Assembly (NCBI GenBank): GCA_024180945.1
Contig: JAKSGN010000005.1
Location: 2,232,001 to 2,296,000 of the forward strand
Direction: 5' to 3'
From: Macrophomina tecta
Taxonomy: Eukaryota; Ascomycota; Dothideomycetes; Botryosphaeriales; Botryosphaeriaceae
DNA: 64,000 nt
The position numbers and the translations under genes are program-made. Shown here piece after piece: positions 37,278-47,543 of this stretch. Every line of letters begins with the position of its first letter. The stretch's first letter is position 1. The notes beneath the pieces are model-generated. The model was given only the letters and a program-made list of their open reading frames with translations. It was not told the origin of the DNA and did not search any database.

Positions 37278-37421
37278 CCACTTTTTGAGGCGGCATGTCG
37301 AGTCGTTTCTATAGAATACGTCGTCGGCACGCCCGAGCAGATCCGGAGCTACGCCGGGTTCGGCGCCGACAAGAAGAGCCAGGTCGGCACGTGCAAGTTG
37401 GTCAAGACTGTGCCTTGCTAG
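37278..37421 (+). pseudogene. Orphan 3' coding fragment resembling a secreted protein
   Basis: An open stretch with no ATG in frame ends at TAG 37419-37421. It reads FEAACRVV, then EYVVGTPEQIRSYAGFGADK and finally VGTCKLVKTVPC. Base use jumps to GC-rich third positions compared with the AT-rich DNA around it, and the frame is closed upstream by TGA, so it looks like a terminal exon. The EAACR motif also occurs in the cysteine-rich protein 1.8 kb away, hinting at a shared origin, though five residues could match by chance. No upstream exon or signal peptide was found, so it is either a truncated pseudogene or the last exon of a gene I could not reconstruct. Confidence 0.45.
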
Positions 37422-39665
37422 ATCGCTCTGGAGCGAGATAGGTGGGTGCCAGCTTCGATGGCGGGGTTGAAGGGACGGAAATGCTGGTCGTGTGTTTGTA
37501 TTTCCAGGGAGGCTTTGGGCTGGGGAGGGGCACTATGGTATGGTCAGCGAAGGTGGATGTAATGTTCTTGTCGATATATCTTTACCATTTACTGTGCCCC
37601 GAATTCCAATGGGCTTTTGCTCTGTAGAACTTGCTTCCGATATTGTGCGGTTGGATGACCGCGAATTGGGCCTTGGGTTGCTGAGAGGTCGGGCTCAATA
37701 AGCTGCAGCAGGCGCCATGGCACGACCAGAGATCGAACGATTCGCCTAGGCGTGAATTTGTCCAACTGTGTGCCCAGGGTAACATACTGCATTCCTGCGC
37801 TTATGTGAGTTTCGTGCCTTTGGGTAGTCCAGGTCTGGTCCTCCGTCCTGGGTTACATTGAAGGCTTAATCCCATTTCCATCTGAGAGTTGGCTCCGGGA
37901 ATTGATGGTCAAGGCTCTCGACCGAAAATTGAGCGAACTAGCGGGTTACTGTCGCCGCTTCCATAACGCAGCTTTGTGATAGGACAGGATGGTGGCTGTA
38001 TTAGGTCATATTTAATACATGGATATTGTTGTGCGCACTTGCCGCTGGCCTCCGCTGAAGAATGTTCCCCTGCATCTCGATCCCGGAAGGAGAAAAGGGA
38101 AGGGAGAAAAAATTGGAGACTATGTCGACGAAGAGCTGCGTGGGGTGGAAGGCTACCTGAAGAGTCTGAAGCGCACATATGGATCCCCATTTGAGAAAGA
38201 GAAGTCTGGATAAAACACCCACACATGCTTCGAGTTCTTCAATGATCGTTGAAATCTTCTCCTTGGTCGTCTCAATGCACAGCTGACTCCGCCTAAAACC
38301 CACACTTTCCAATGCGCCCACGAGCTTCAATCACTGCTCTTACGTCTCGCGGCCCGGCGCATTCACTACCAAAACGAAGAGTTTACCACTGGATCACAGG
38401 TGAGCTCAGATAGTGGAGGACAAGGGCACGAACGAGAAGGGAAAGGTGCCGGCTGGGCAGTATCGGACGGTCATGTCAGCTCAAAAGCATCGAAGACCAT
38501 CGGGTTCCGGGATCAGAGAAAGGGTGCGTTTACAGGCCCGGAAGCTCCCAGAGGCAGACAGGCGAATATGGTGAGGATGTCCGACGCCGCCTACCTCGTG
38601 TCTCGGCCTTTGGTCTGACACTAGCGCCAGACTCCGCAAAGGTGGTTGATGCGGAAGGTTTGCTTCGACAAGACCTGGGAACGATCGTCGGGGATGTACC
38701 CGAGAGATGGCGTAGGTCATGTTGTTGCGCAACCCAAGTCAGAGTCTAAGTCGGGTTGACAGCTGCATATTTGGAGTGCCGATGAGGATTGAAACGCACA
38801 GCCGGCTGAAGTGTCCCCGCGAAATGCGTAAACAAAATGAGGCCTTGCAAGCACCTACATCGAGATGAATGCTTCAGCCACACACGCCTCTCAGTGCTGA
38901 CTGTGCAGCTTGTAGAACGTGCTACAAGTGGGCATCCATGGTAGGCCGTCGTTTGGGCAGCTGGGGCGCGGGATGCAGCCAACGAGAGATGATGCTGTGC
39001 CTGTGAGGGCTCGTTGAGTTAGCGAGACCCGAGCAAGGAATCGTAGCATGCAAGCTCCAGTCCCTGGGAGATGCAGCTCAAGGCTGGAGAAGGAGGCTGT
39101 TGCTAGCATGTCTTCACTGCTTTGCATGTCGAGCAGGTAAAGGGGTCCGGGCTAGCGGGTCGGGGTTGGGCCCGGTGTTTGAAGTGCGGGGAGAAGATCG
39201 AGGAGGAATCGGCGAATACCCGGCCTGTCGGTTCACCACACGTTGCAGACGTGGAGTTGTGCGTAGCCGGCTGCTGGGATCCAAGGGGAGGAGTTGTGGT
39301 GCGGCCAGAGGTGTTTGGTCGAGCGCAGGGCCGAGGGCTGAAGGCTGGCAGAGAGCGTCGCGGAAGGCCGGCAGCCCGAGTGTGTTCGGAAGCACTCGGC
39401 AGCCGGGCCGGTGATGCATCAGTAGGCCGCATGTCAGCACCGGCGGATGAGCTGGGAGGGGCGGCTGGCGACAGTGGGCGAACGGGAGCGAAAGGGGAAC
39501 GCCACGCGCACCGCCGAGGACGCGCAACGGGGGCGACCTACTCGCCCTATTTGCGCTCCCGTCTCCTCGAAGCTAGGTAAACTTTCCAAACACCCTCGCC
39601 CTACCTGTTAGTGCTGGTGCGGCTACATAGCGCACCGCCCAGCACGGGCGCCGTCCCAAACAGGG

Positions 39666-39690
39666 CACAGCACAGCACAGCACAGCACAG
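39666..39690. repeat. (CACAG)5 pentanucleotide repeat
   Basis: Five perfect CACAG units about 230 bp upstream of the Zn2Cys6 gene start, in its promoter region. Confidence 0.9.
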
Positions 39691-39920
39691 CACGGCTGCG
39701 CGCGCCAGCTTAAATACACTGCGTCGCGCGGCCAAGCGCCTCGCTTTTCGCACTCGTATCCACCCTCCTCCCCAACCCGAACCGCCTCTCCCTCAGCCAA
39801 TCCGCCCTGCGAATCACCACAGCGTAACGAGAGAGTATACCTGTTTGCCGATTCAGCCCTGCGAACCCTCTCGATCTCCTCCCAGAGCTAGCCCCCGCCC
39901 CCGGTGGAGCAAGCGTCGCC

Positions 39921-41534
39921 ATGATTCCCACCGGGTCTCGCAAGCCCCATCGGAAGTCTCGCAACGGGTGTGGCCACTGCAAGCGACGCAAGATCAAAGT
40001 GAGTGAGTGATTGCGCGAAGAGCCTGCCTCAACCGCCTGCTCTGTGCTGCCGATTGGCGCTTTGTCCGCCCCCTTGACCCTCCATCACCTCCCCGCTCCC
40101 TCCCTGCCCACCGTACTAGCTCCTCGCACCGACGACCGCTCCTTTTTCCTTCAGTCCATCCTGCTGTCCCCGTCTCCTGAGCGCTGCAGCATCGATGACC
40201 ATCACGTGACGGAACACTGACGACCCCATCAGTGCGATGAAACGAAGCCGCATTGCCGCAACTGCATCAAGCACTCGATAACATGCGACTTCCCCGAGAT
40301 CTTGGCCCGGAAGGCGGCTTCCATTTCCCAGAGCCCCGGGGGCTTCATGGATTCCATTTCCATGCACCCCTCCATCAGCTCTCACCCTCCTCCGAGCGTA
40401 GCCACGCCCGGGTCAGTATCGGGGCAGACCATCAGTCCACACATGGGCGTCGATGCCATACCGCTTTTAGAAGACGAGACCCACCTAGCTCTGAATATGG
40501 TTGACCTGGAACTGCTGCACAACTTTGTGACCTCGACATGCTTTACCATCTCCCAGAACCAGGAACTCCGGACACTGTGGCGTGTCGAAGTCCCGCGTCT
40601 GGCATTCCAGTATGATTTCGTCATGCGCGCTATCTTGGCCGTGTCAGCTGCCCATATGGCCCATTGGAAGCCAGACCGCGCAGACTTCTACATCTCCCGC
40701 GCCATTGCCCACCACAAGATCGGGCTGCGAGGCCCGACCACCATTCTACCACACGTCAACAAAGAAAACTGCTCGCCCCTGTACATATTCAGCGCACTAA
40801 CCGCTATACTGAGCCTGGCAATGCCCCGAAAACCCGACGACATCCTCTTCGTCGGCAGCGAGGGCGTTGCCGAGTGGCTTTTCCTCCTCCGCGGCATCAC
40901 CAGCATCGTCCAAAGCTCGCGCGACTGGATCCTCAACGGCAGCATCGGCGCCATGATTCATCGCGTCAACATCCCCGGCGTGGATCCGACCCTCCAAGCG
41001 CCGTATCAAGGACAACCGCAACCCCAAGGCCCGGCCAGCGTCGACAGCAACGGCGGCGGGGGCAGCGTCAGCCACATGGCCACGCCGACAACAACCGCGA
41101 CAGCAACGACAGCCATCGAGCACGCGCGGCCGCCGGAGCACGATCACCTGCTGGAGCTGCGTCGCTTCATCGAGCGCGACCTCAGCGGCAGCGGGCTCCA
41201 CGACAACATCCCCATCTACATGGGCGCCATGGACGAGCTGGAGAGGAGCTACACGCACGTCTACAACCTCGGGCCGGCCGACTGCAACCTCCGCAGCATC
41301 TTCTCTTGGGCCTGCCAGGTCTCCAACGACTACCTCATGCTATTATCCCAGCACACACCGCACGCCCTCCTCATCTTCGCCCACTATAGCATCCTGCTCC
41401 ACCGCCTCGACAGCTTCTGGTGGGTCAAGGGCTGGGGCACCCATCTCATCACGCGCATTTACCATCTCATCGAGCCCGTGTACAGGCAGTGGGTGCGATG
41501 GCCGATCGAGGAGATTGGCTGGGTACCGAGGTGA
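39921..41534 (+). CDS. Zn2Cys6 transcription factor, UPC2/sterol-uptake-control-like
   Basis: The model is exon 1 39921-39998, a long 234-nt intron 39999-40232 (GTGAGT...ATCAG) and exon 2 40233-41534, giving 459 aa. A classical binuclear zinc cluster spans residues 17-44 (Cys 17, 20, 27, 34, 37, 44, spacing 2-6-6-2-6) with the basic run KRRKIK between the second and third cysteines. The rest matches the fungal-specific domain of the Upc2/Ecm22-like group, with LELLHNFVTSTCFTI, VPRLAFQYDFVM, then ILAVSAAHMAHW. A Gln/Gly/Thr-rich linker lies near the middle. It is expected to act as a nuclear DNA-binding regulator; family members control sterol genes, but many paralogues have other roles, so the target is open. 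The intron inside the zinc cluster is a frequent position in this family. Confidence 0.88.
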
Positions 41535-44500
41535 GCTTTTGAACCCATCCACGTGCGTCGTGGGAGGGGCCGACGGATTTCGTGCCGCATTCGCTTCTGG
41601 AGCCTGGGAGTTTACGGGTTAGCTGGAGTTCCCCTGAGAGGCATGCTAGCGCGTAGGCGATATCACTCATGTGAACATTTTATCATATCCGTTTTCATGG
41701 GGAATGGAGCCATACTTTTACAGGAGTTTTGTTTGTGGATATGGGTGATGAACTGATGTCCCAGTATGGACTTAGCGAAGCGGGCTTTCAAGCTTTGCTT
41801 CCGGCCTCCTACTGAGACACTAGGCGGCTTTTGTATCTTCAGAAAGATGCACAGCTTAGCGCAACTCCAGTGCTTTTAGCGTCGAACCCTGATAGATGCC
41901 GTCGATGCAGGTAGAAAAACTTTTGCTAAACTCACCCTTGACTTAGGCTCTTCCATGCATTTCCTGCTTCGTGGTAATAGCCGCAGCGCTAATAATATGA
42001 GAAGCCAAGAACAGAGTTGCAGGATCCGACAGGAGAGCTTCCATTAGCACTATCGACCTCGGATTCGGGAACTATGCTCCCGCGCTCACACGAAACCCCC
42101 CCCAAAATAGTCGTCGTCAGCGCTCCTAAGCTAAGCTCGCTCGCAAAGCATAACGAACTAAAAACAGGAAGATGTGGCCAAGTACAGTACATATGCATCC
42201 TGCACAAGTCCAGGCGGAAACGCGTCACGAATAGCATCTCAGATCAGGCCTCCGCACAGATCATCCTGTCGATCAGACGAGTGGCTTGCCACTTGCCGCC
42301 ATTTATCTGTTGCCTGATAAGTCCATGGGACAAGCGGTATGCTGGGGACGTGCATGTCCTATTTATACAAGCTCGCCGTCGACGACGACGAAAACTGTCC
42401 CTTCAGCCTCGCTACGGCAATTTTTATATTTACCGAACATTGCCTACGTTTGAACTTGCGGATCAGTCGCATGGCCTCAGCCCTATAGATCAGAAGCTTC
42501 CCGCGGATATTGAGATTTCCTGAACTATGCGAAGACCCGCTTGCCTCGCACGCAATTGTCCGTCTATACCTTGCTCGCTTCTGTGGCTATAACAGGTGCT
42601 GGATTACTATCCGCAACCATGTGGATGGGCAGAATCCTACGGCCTATAATCGGGAGGCAATGTATGGAATAATATGAGAGACACTGAGAGTGCCTGGGCC
42701 AAAAACAGGGCGGAGACACACGAGGGTCGCCCTGCCATTAACTCTCCCGACCTCGAATAGTCAACTAAACGACCAATTTAAGCCATACATTGTTTGAACT
42801 CAATGGTTGTCCCTCAGAGGGCCTTCGGTGAAACTGCAAACTATCTAACAAGGACGAAGAGCCACTATACTACATTTGGATATTCTCATTTGGAGTATCT
42901 ACTGCTACACGCATGTTCGTCTTCAAACATACATCACTGTGTTTAAACGGTAAGCATGGAGACGAAAGTAGCAGGCCACACTGAAGTTAAGCAACAGGGG
43001 AAGTCCATTTGGTTGCGCGAAGCATCCACAATCAAGACATAGAGGCAACTCGCTCAAAGCGGCAACATTGGAAAGACCATTTTCCAGGGTTCTATCATCG
43101 CCTTCCCTCCCTCCCCTTTCCCCACAATCTACCCAACCAACGCGGTCCCAGAATTCTGCAATGTCCACAATGGAGAAGCACTGAGCCAATGTAAGGCCGA
43201 ATACGAATGGCCCTGAACCCGAACAGAACCCGAGGGCTTTACTCTCCTCGGACCCGAAACACGAAGAACACACATCTCGAACACCGACTCTTGACCGACC
43301 GACACCGAAGAAACCCACGTGCTGTGAGTCTGTTGTTCTTATCTGAAGAAGAGGAAAAAAAAAAAAAAAAAACCAGGAGCGTGCCGCCGCCACAGTGCCG
43401 TTAACGTGTCGTCGGCTCGGCGCGCATTTGTTAGTGACGGAAAAAAAAAGAGGGAAGGGTGACGTAGCGACATGTGTTCGACTTTCTAGCGTGCACAAGA
43501 CGGATTCGGCCATCCTCATGACCCTGCTGGCACACGCTATTCCGAGAACAACACGGGGGGTTGGTGATTGGGCATCCAAACATGTTTGGGCGAGGAAGCG
43601 GAGGGCTCCTCGTTTGTGGCTCGTGGAGACGTCATTTTCGTTTCAGCCGGTATCTTCACCATCATGCGCAATCACACGTCTCGGTCAGCGGGTGGTGGCA
43701 AGTGCTCTCTCTAGTGTGGGGGAATATAAAGCGATGTATAATATTGGTAGGAAAGAGATAAGGAAATGGAAAAAGAATCATTCGCGATTGAACGCTACGG
43801 CGCTAAAGTGACATGGCCGCCATTTCTACGACTCATCGGCAGTCAAGGCAGTCATCCGGGCGCGACTGTTCTGTGGAATCAATGGCATCTGTGTCCAGAC
43901 GACTGATTCATCTCCGCATAAGCGCTCAACCATGGGGTTTCCTGGCCCTCCAGTGTGCTGGGTGCACTGATTATCACCCTGTAGGGCTGAGGCGCCACCA
44001 GGACTGACGCGAGACTGGTTTCAAACGGCAGCTACTGAACGCAGTGAAGACCTGCGCCCCCTTCCAGTGCAAAGTGACGCTCCCGCCGGATGGGAATGCC
44101 GCAAGTCTTCCTAGAAGCTTGCGTTCTCCAGACTGCCTCGATCCCATACGCATGCTTGCGTTTTATACAGTCCCAATACTCTCGGATCCGACCTCCTACG
44201 CCACTCAAGCGCCCTGCCAGATCAGCGCTGAGAGAGCAAATATTGACAAGCCGACTCGAATGGCCAAATGGCCAAGCATTCCAGAACCCCTCAGCCTGCT
44301 CAACGCGCGTCCCGTGCCTTCCTTCTAGAATGTCTCGCGGAGGGCCCTTTGTTGTCTCGGATCTCCAGTCCTATCCGAAAGAGCCGCATGAGGTATTCGT
44401 GTCCGTTTACGTATCCGCAAAAATACTCAACAACCTATAGCGAAGAAATTCGGATTCGAGTCGTGGGACGGCCCGCCACTAGAGCCAAGCGCATCATCCC

Positions 44501-45096
44501 GGCAACCAGGTCCCTTTACCGTCATTCGTAGCTTGGACAGTTAAGCAATCTTGTTTCTATAATCAGTACTCGCTTCGATCTCTTCTCCAGTCTTGGCTTC
44601 CTCCCATGCGGAGGTGCGAAGAATTCGGGATGGAAATTTCCGTCGGTGACCTGGTGGCTGGAGGTGGTCTGATAGGCATCTGTTGTGGCTTGTCCTTGGA
44701 GTAGAGTGGGAAAGGCCCTGTAGGGTTTACGCGTCCCTAGCGCTCGCATTGCTGGTGTGTGCTTCGCACCGCCCTCTGCGGGCGAGTCTGTAGCCCGAAA
44801 TGATCTCTCGCGTAGATCTCCATCGTGATGGTGAGAGGACGTGGATGATATAAAGCTGACTCCTGCCGTCACGACGCTTGCTGATGCCCTTAAAACAAGC
44901 TAAACTTTGAGTTCACGATCTTCCTACGAATTCCTCGAGTCAATAATCTATTTTCTCACGGACACGACAAACCTGCGCAAACCTCTTCGAAGAATATCAA
45001 ACACTTTTACTGTTCTATTACTCATCTTCGCGGAAAAGAATACGTCCCAGCGCCACGAATCCCGAAAAGTGACTCTCCCACACGCCGGCAGTAACG
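41535..45096. other. 3.6-kb gene-free interval
   Basis: Mixed composition with an A18 tract at 43355-43372. Open frames reach 168-218 codons but contain low-complexity or chance sequence without domains or splice support. Confidence 0.5.
43355..43372. repeat. Poly-A tract (A18)
   Basis: Run of 18 A after a GAAGAAGAGG lead-in, in a gene-free stretch. Confidence 0.9.
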
Positions 45097-46108
45097 ATGG
45101 TAAACGAGACGAAGGACTTTGTGCTCTACCACTACAATCCAAGCCAACCCTTAGCGATCGCGTTCATCGCCCTTTTCGCCAATACAACGCTGCTCCACAT
45201 CTGGCAGCTATGCAGACGGAGGACGTGGTACTTTATCCCCTTCGTGATCGGAGGTATATGTAAGCTACCCGGAAAGATGCAGGTGAATTCCGGCAGGAGA
45301 GAAGCTAATTGGTTGACCAGTCGAAACGGTCGGGTATCTCGGTCGCTTCATCTCCAGCCGACAAACGCCTGATTGGAAGACATGGCCGTACGTCATGCAA
45401 AGTTTGACTCTCCTGCTGGCACCCGCTTTCTTTGCCGCGTCCATCTACATGGTCCTAGGCCGCATCATCCGCTTGACTGATGGCTCAGCTCATTCGCCCA
45501 TCAGAGTGAATTGGTTGACGAAGATCTTCGTGCTTGGCGATGTGACTTCCTTCCTAGGACAGAGTGCTGGTAAGTCGGATCTCGAGGGTCCATGCCGAAG
45601 TAGAAGTTAACTGGCGCTAGGCGGTGGTATGCTAGCCAAGGCGAACACCGACAAGGACGTGAAGTGGGGCGAGAGAATCATTATCGGTGGTCTTTGCGTG
45701 CAGCTGCTCTTCTTCGGGCTCTTCATGATCGTCGCGGCCATCTTCCACATCCGCATCCTCCGCGTGCCCACGGCAAGGGCAGACTCTTTGACTGTGCCGT
45801 GGCAGCGATTCTTGTTCGTCTTGTACGTGGCCAGCATCCTGATCATGGTCCGGTCGGTGTTCCGCGTTGTTGAATACATTCAAGGTTCCGACGGGTACAT
45901 CATGAGCAAGGAGATGTTCATATACATCTTCGATGCGTCACTGATGTTTCTCACCATGGTCATCTTCAACATCTGGCACCCCAGTCGCATCATCAGTCGC
46001 TCGGCTGCGACCGAGCGCACATCGGACGAAGAATTCTCGCACAACAGCCACCAAATGCATCAGCAATGGAAGCCATCGCACGCATCAAGACAGACAGGGA
46101 GAACGTAG
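45097..46108 (+). CDS. RTA1-like lipid-translocating exporter family membrane protein
   Basis: The model is exon 1 45097-45259, intron 45260-45320 (GTAAGC...GACCAG), exon 2 45321-45569, intron 45570-45620 (GTAAGT...GCTAG) and exon 3 45621-46108, giving 299 aa. About seven hydrophobic segments are visible. The family signature runs through FETVGYLGRFISS, the LLLAPAFFAASIYMVLGR segment, FVLGDVTSFLGQSAG, and VFRVVEYIQGSDGYI near the end. RTA1/RSB1 proteins are fungal seven-helix plasma- or vacuolar-membrane proteins tied to sphingoid-base or sterol-drug resistance. The C-terminal tail is hydrophilic with a QMHQQW patch. It ends only 20 bp before the stop of the convergent gene on the other strand. 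A TATAAAG at 44849-44855 could be its promoter element. Confidence 0.9.
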
Positions 46109-46128
46109 AGTTGAAATACCAAGCCTTT

Positions 46129-47543
46129 CTACCTGTTGGCTGTGCTCCGACGTGTCAGGTGGAGCCTCTCGCGCAAACTGCGCGTGCTGCGCATGGTCTT
46201 GCTGGAGGGGTTGCCGGACGATGCTTCCACGGCAGAGACACGGGTCATCTGTCCGACGTCTGCGTGCTGCTTTTTGCTCTCACGCTCAAGCCAGTCAGCG
46301 AGAGCCTTCTGGAAGCCGTCGCCGTCGAACTTGTTTGGCCAGCCGTGCCTGAGGTACAAGCGCTTGATTTCCGTGTCAGATCCGGGCAGGGAGGAAGACA
46401 GCTGGTAGCCATTAAGTCCTCGCATAGGAATGAGGGTCAGCTTCCGATAGCCCTCGACGATGTCATTGAGAGCGTCGGAGGGAGAGCGCGGCTTGATCTT
46501 GTCGAACTGCTCTCTTCCATTCTCGCTGTAGAGCTGGAAGGGAGTCGCGAGCTTCATGGTCTTGGTGTTGACGTCGTAGACATAGAAGTTGCCATAATCA
46601 GAGCATGACTTGAACACGATCAATTCGCCTGGTCTCGCCACGTCAAGCATGTCCTCGGCCTCGCCACGGTCGAGATAGTTGATGCCGTAGGTGCCGTGGT
46701 CCAGTTCGGGACTTGCGCGCTGGACGACCGTGTTCTTGAGGAAGGGAAGGAAGCGCATGATGTCAATGATGCGCTCGTCATAACCAAGAGGCTCCAAGGT
46801 TTGCAGCAGCTGGTGGTGCGGGGGCCATTGCAGCTCGTCAGCAGGGATGTAACGCATCTTGACGAGGGTGGCGTAAACGCGGCGCACGCCCTCGATGAAA
46901 TCACGATGCTCCTCCAGGGGCGGGGGCAGCTCGCCGACGTCGACGAAGTCATCGGCCGACATGCCCTGGGAAATGGTGTCGGCGGGCGGCGACTGGATGA
47001 AGTGACACGAGAAGCCGTTCTTCTCGCAGCCAGAGCCTGCATGCGGTTAGGCATGGCGCACTCGCTACACGTGACGCTGGGGTGACACGGCAATGCTGCA
47101 GGCTGAGGTTACTTACACTGGGGACGCCGGCCGTCGCACTGGAAGTGGCGGGTGGTGCAGACGGAGCAAGCCGAGTCGGCGAGCGACGGCGGCGGCGACG
47201 GCTTCTGCTGCTGCTTCGGCCGACCGAAGTCGCGGGCTTGGTCTGACAGGTTAGCCTTTGGGGTCGCGGGTGAGGTGCAGCGCTACACACAATCCTGGGT
47301 GCTCAGGTCGCCGGTCGTGTGGGCGCGGCGAAAGCTGCCGTTGTAGGGCACGGAGCTGCGACGGGCCTGCTGCTGCGGGCTGTTGGGCAGCTGGCGCTGA
47401 TCCATGGCGGGGCAATTGAGGCGGGTTGAGGCGACGAAGACGTGCGGCGGCTGCTTCGAGGGCGTGGAGAAGGAGGGCGGCTGCTGGAAGTGATGGTGGT
47501 AATTAGGCGCCGTGAAGGTCGGGGCAGCGTGCTCGGTCGCCAT
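46129..47543 (-). CDS. Atypical Zn2Cys6-type cysteine-motif protein, function unknown
   Basis: The model is exon 1 47543-47291, intron 47290-47243 (GTGTGT...GTCAG), exon 2 47242-47117, intron 47116-47037 (GTAAGT...GCAG) and exon 3 47036-46129, giving 428 aa. The joins recreate a perfect 2-6-6-2-6 cysteine spacing at residues 110, 113, 120, 127, 130 and 137, as in Gal4-type clusters. However, the loop between the second and third Cys is TTRHFQ, poor in the usual Lys/Arg that contacts DNA. The N-terminus is Gln/Pro/Ser-rich. Residues 145-410 form a folded domain (PPPLEEHRDFIEGVRRVY, then YDERIIDIMRFLPFL) that I recognise only as a fungal hypothetical type. A regulator is likely but not proved. 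The start could lie further upstream, since the frame stays open. Confidence 0.72.

Larger units (their letters stand above)
35625..39920. other. 4.3-kb gene-poor interval with homopolymer tracts
   Basis: This holds an A21 tract (36664-36684), a T12A13 palindrome (37128-37152), an orphan secreted-protein-like segment (37278-37421) and a (CACAG)5 repeat (39666-39690). Composition swings between AT-rich (35.7-37.2 kb) and GC-rich (39-39.9 kb). Apart from these no gene is supported. Confidence 0.5.

Noticed and set aside
42971..43010. Short match to the 5S rRNA internal region (GAAGTTAAGC-like)
   Set aside because: The 5' and 3' parts of 5S rRNA and its remaining internal control boxes are absent.
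42923..43579. 218-codon minus-strand open frame
   Set aside because: Contains a poly-Phe run from the A18 tract and no domain.
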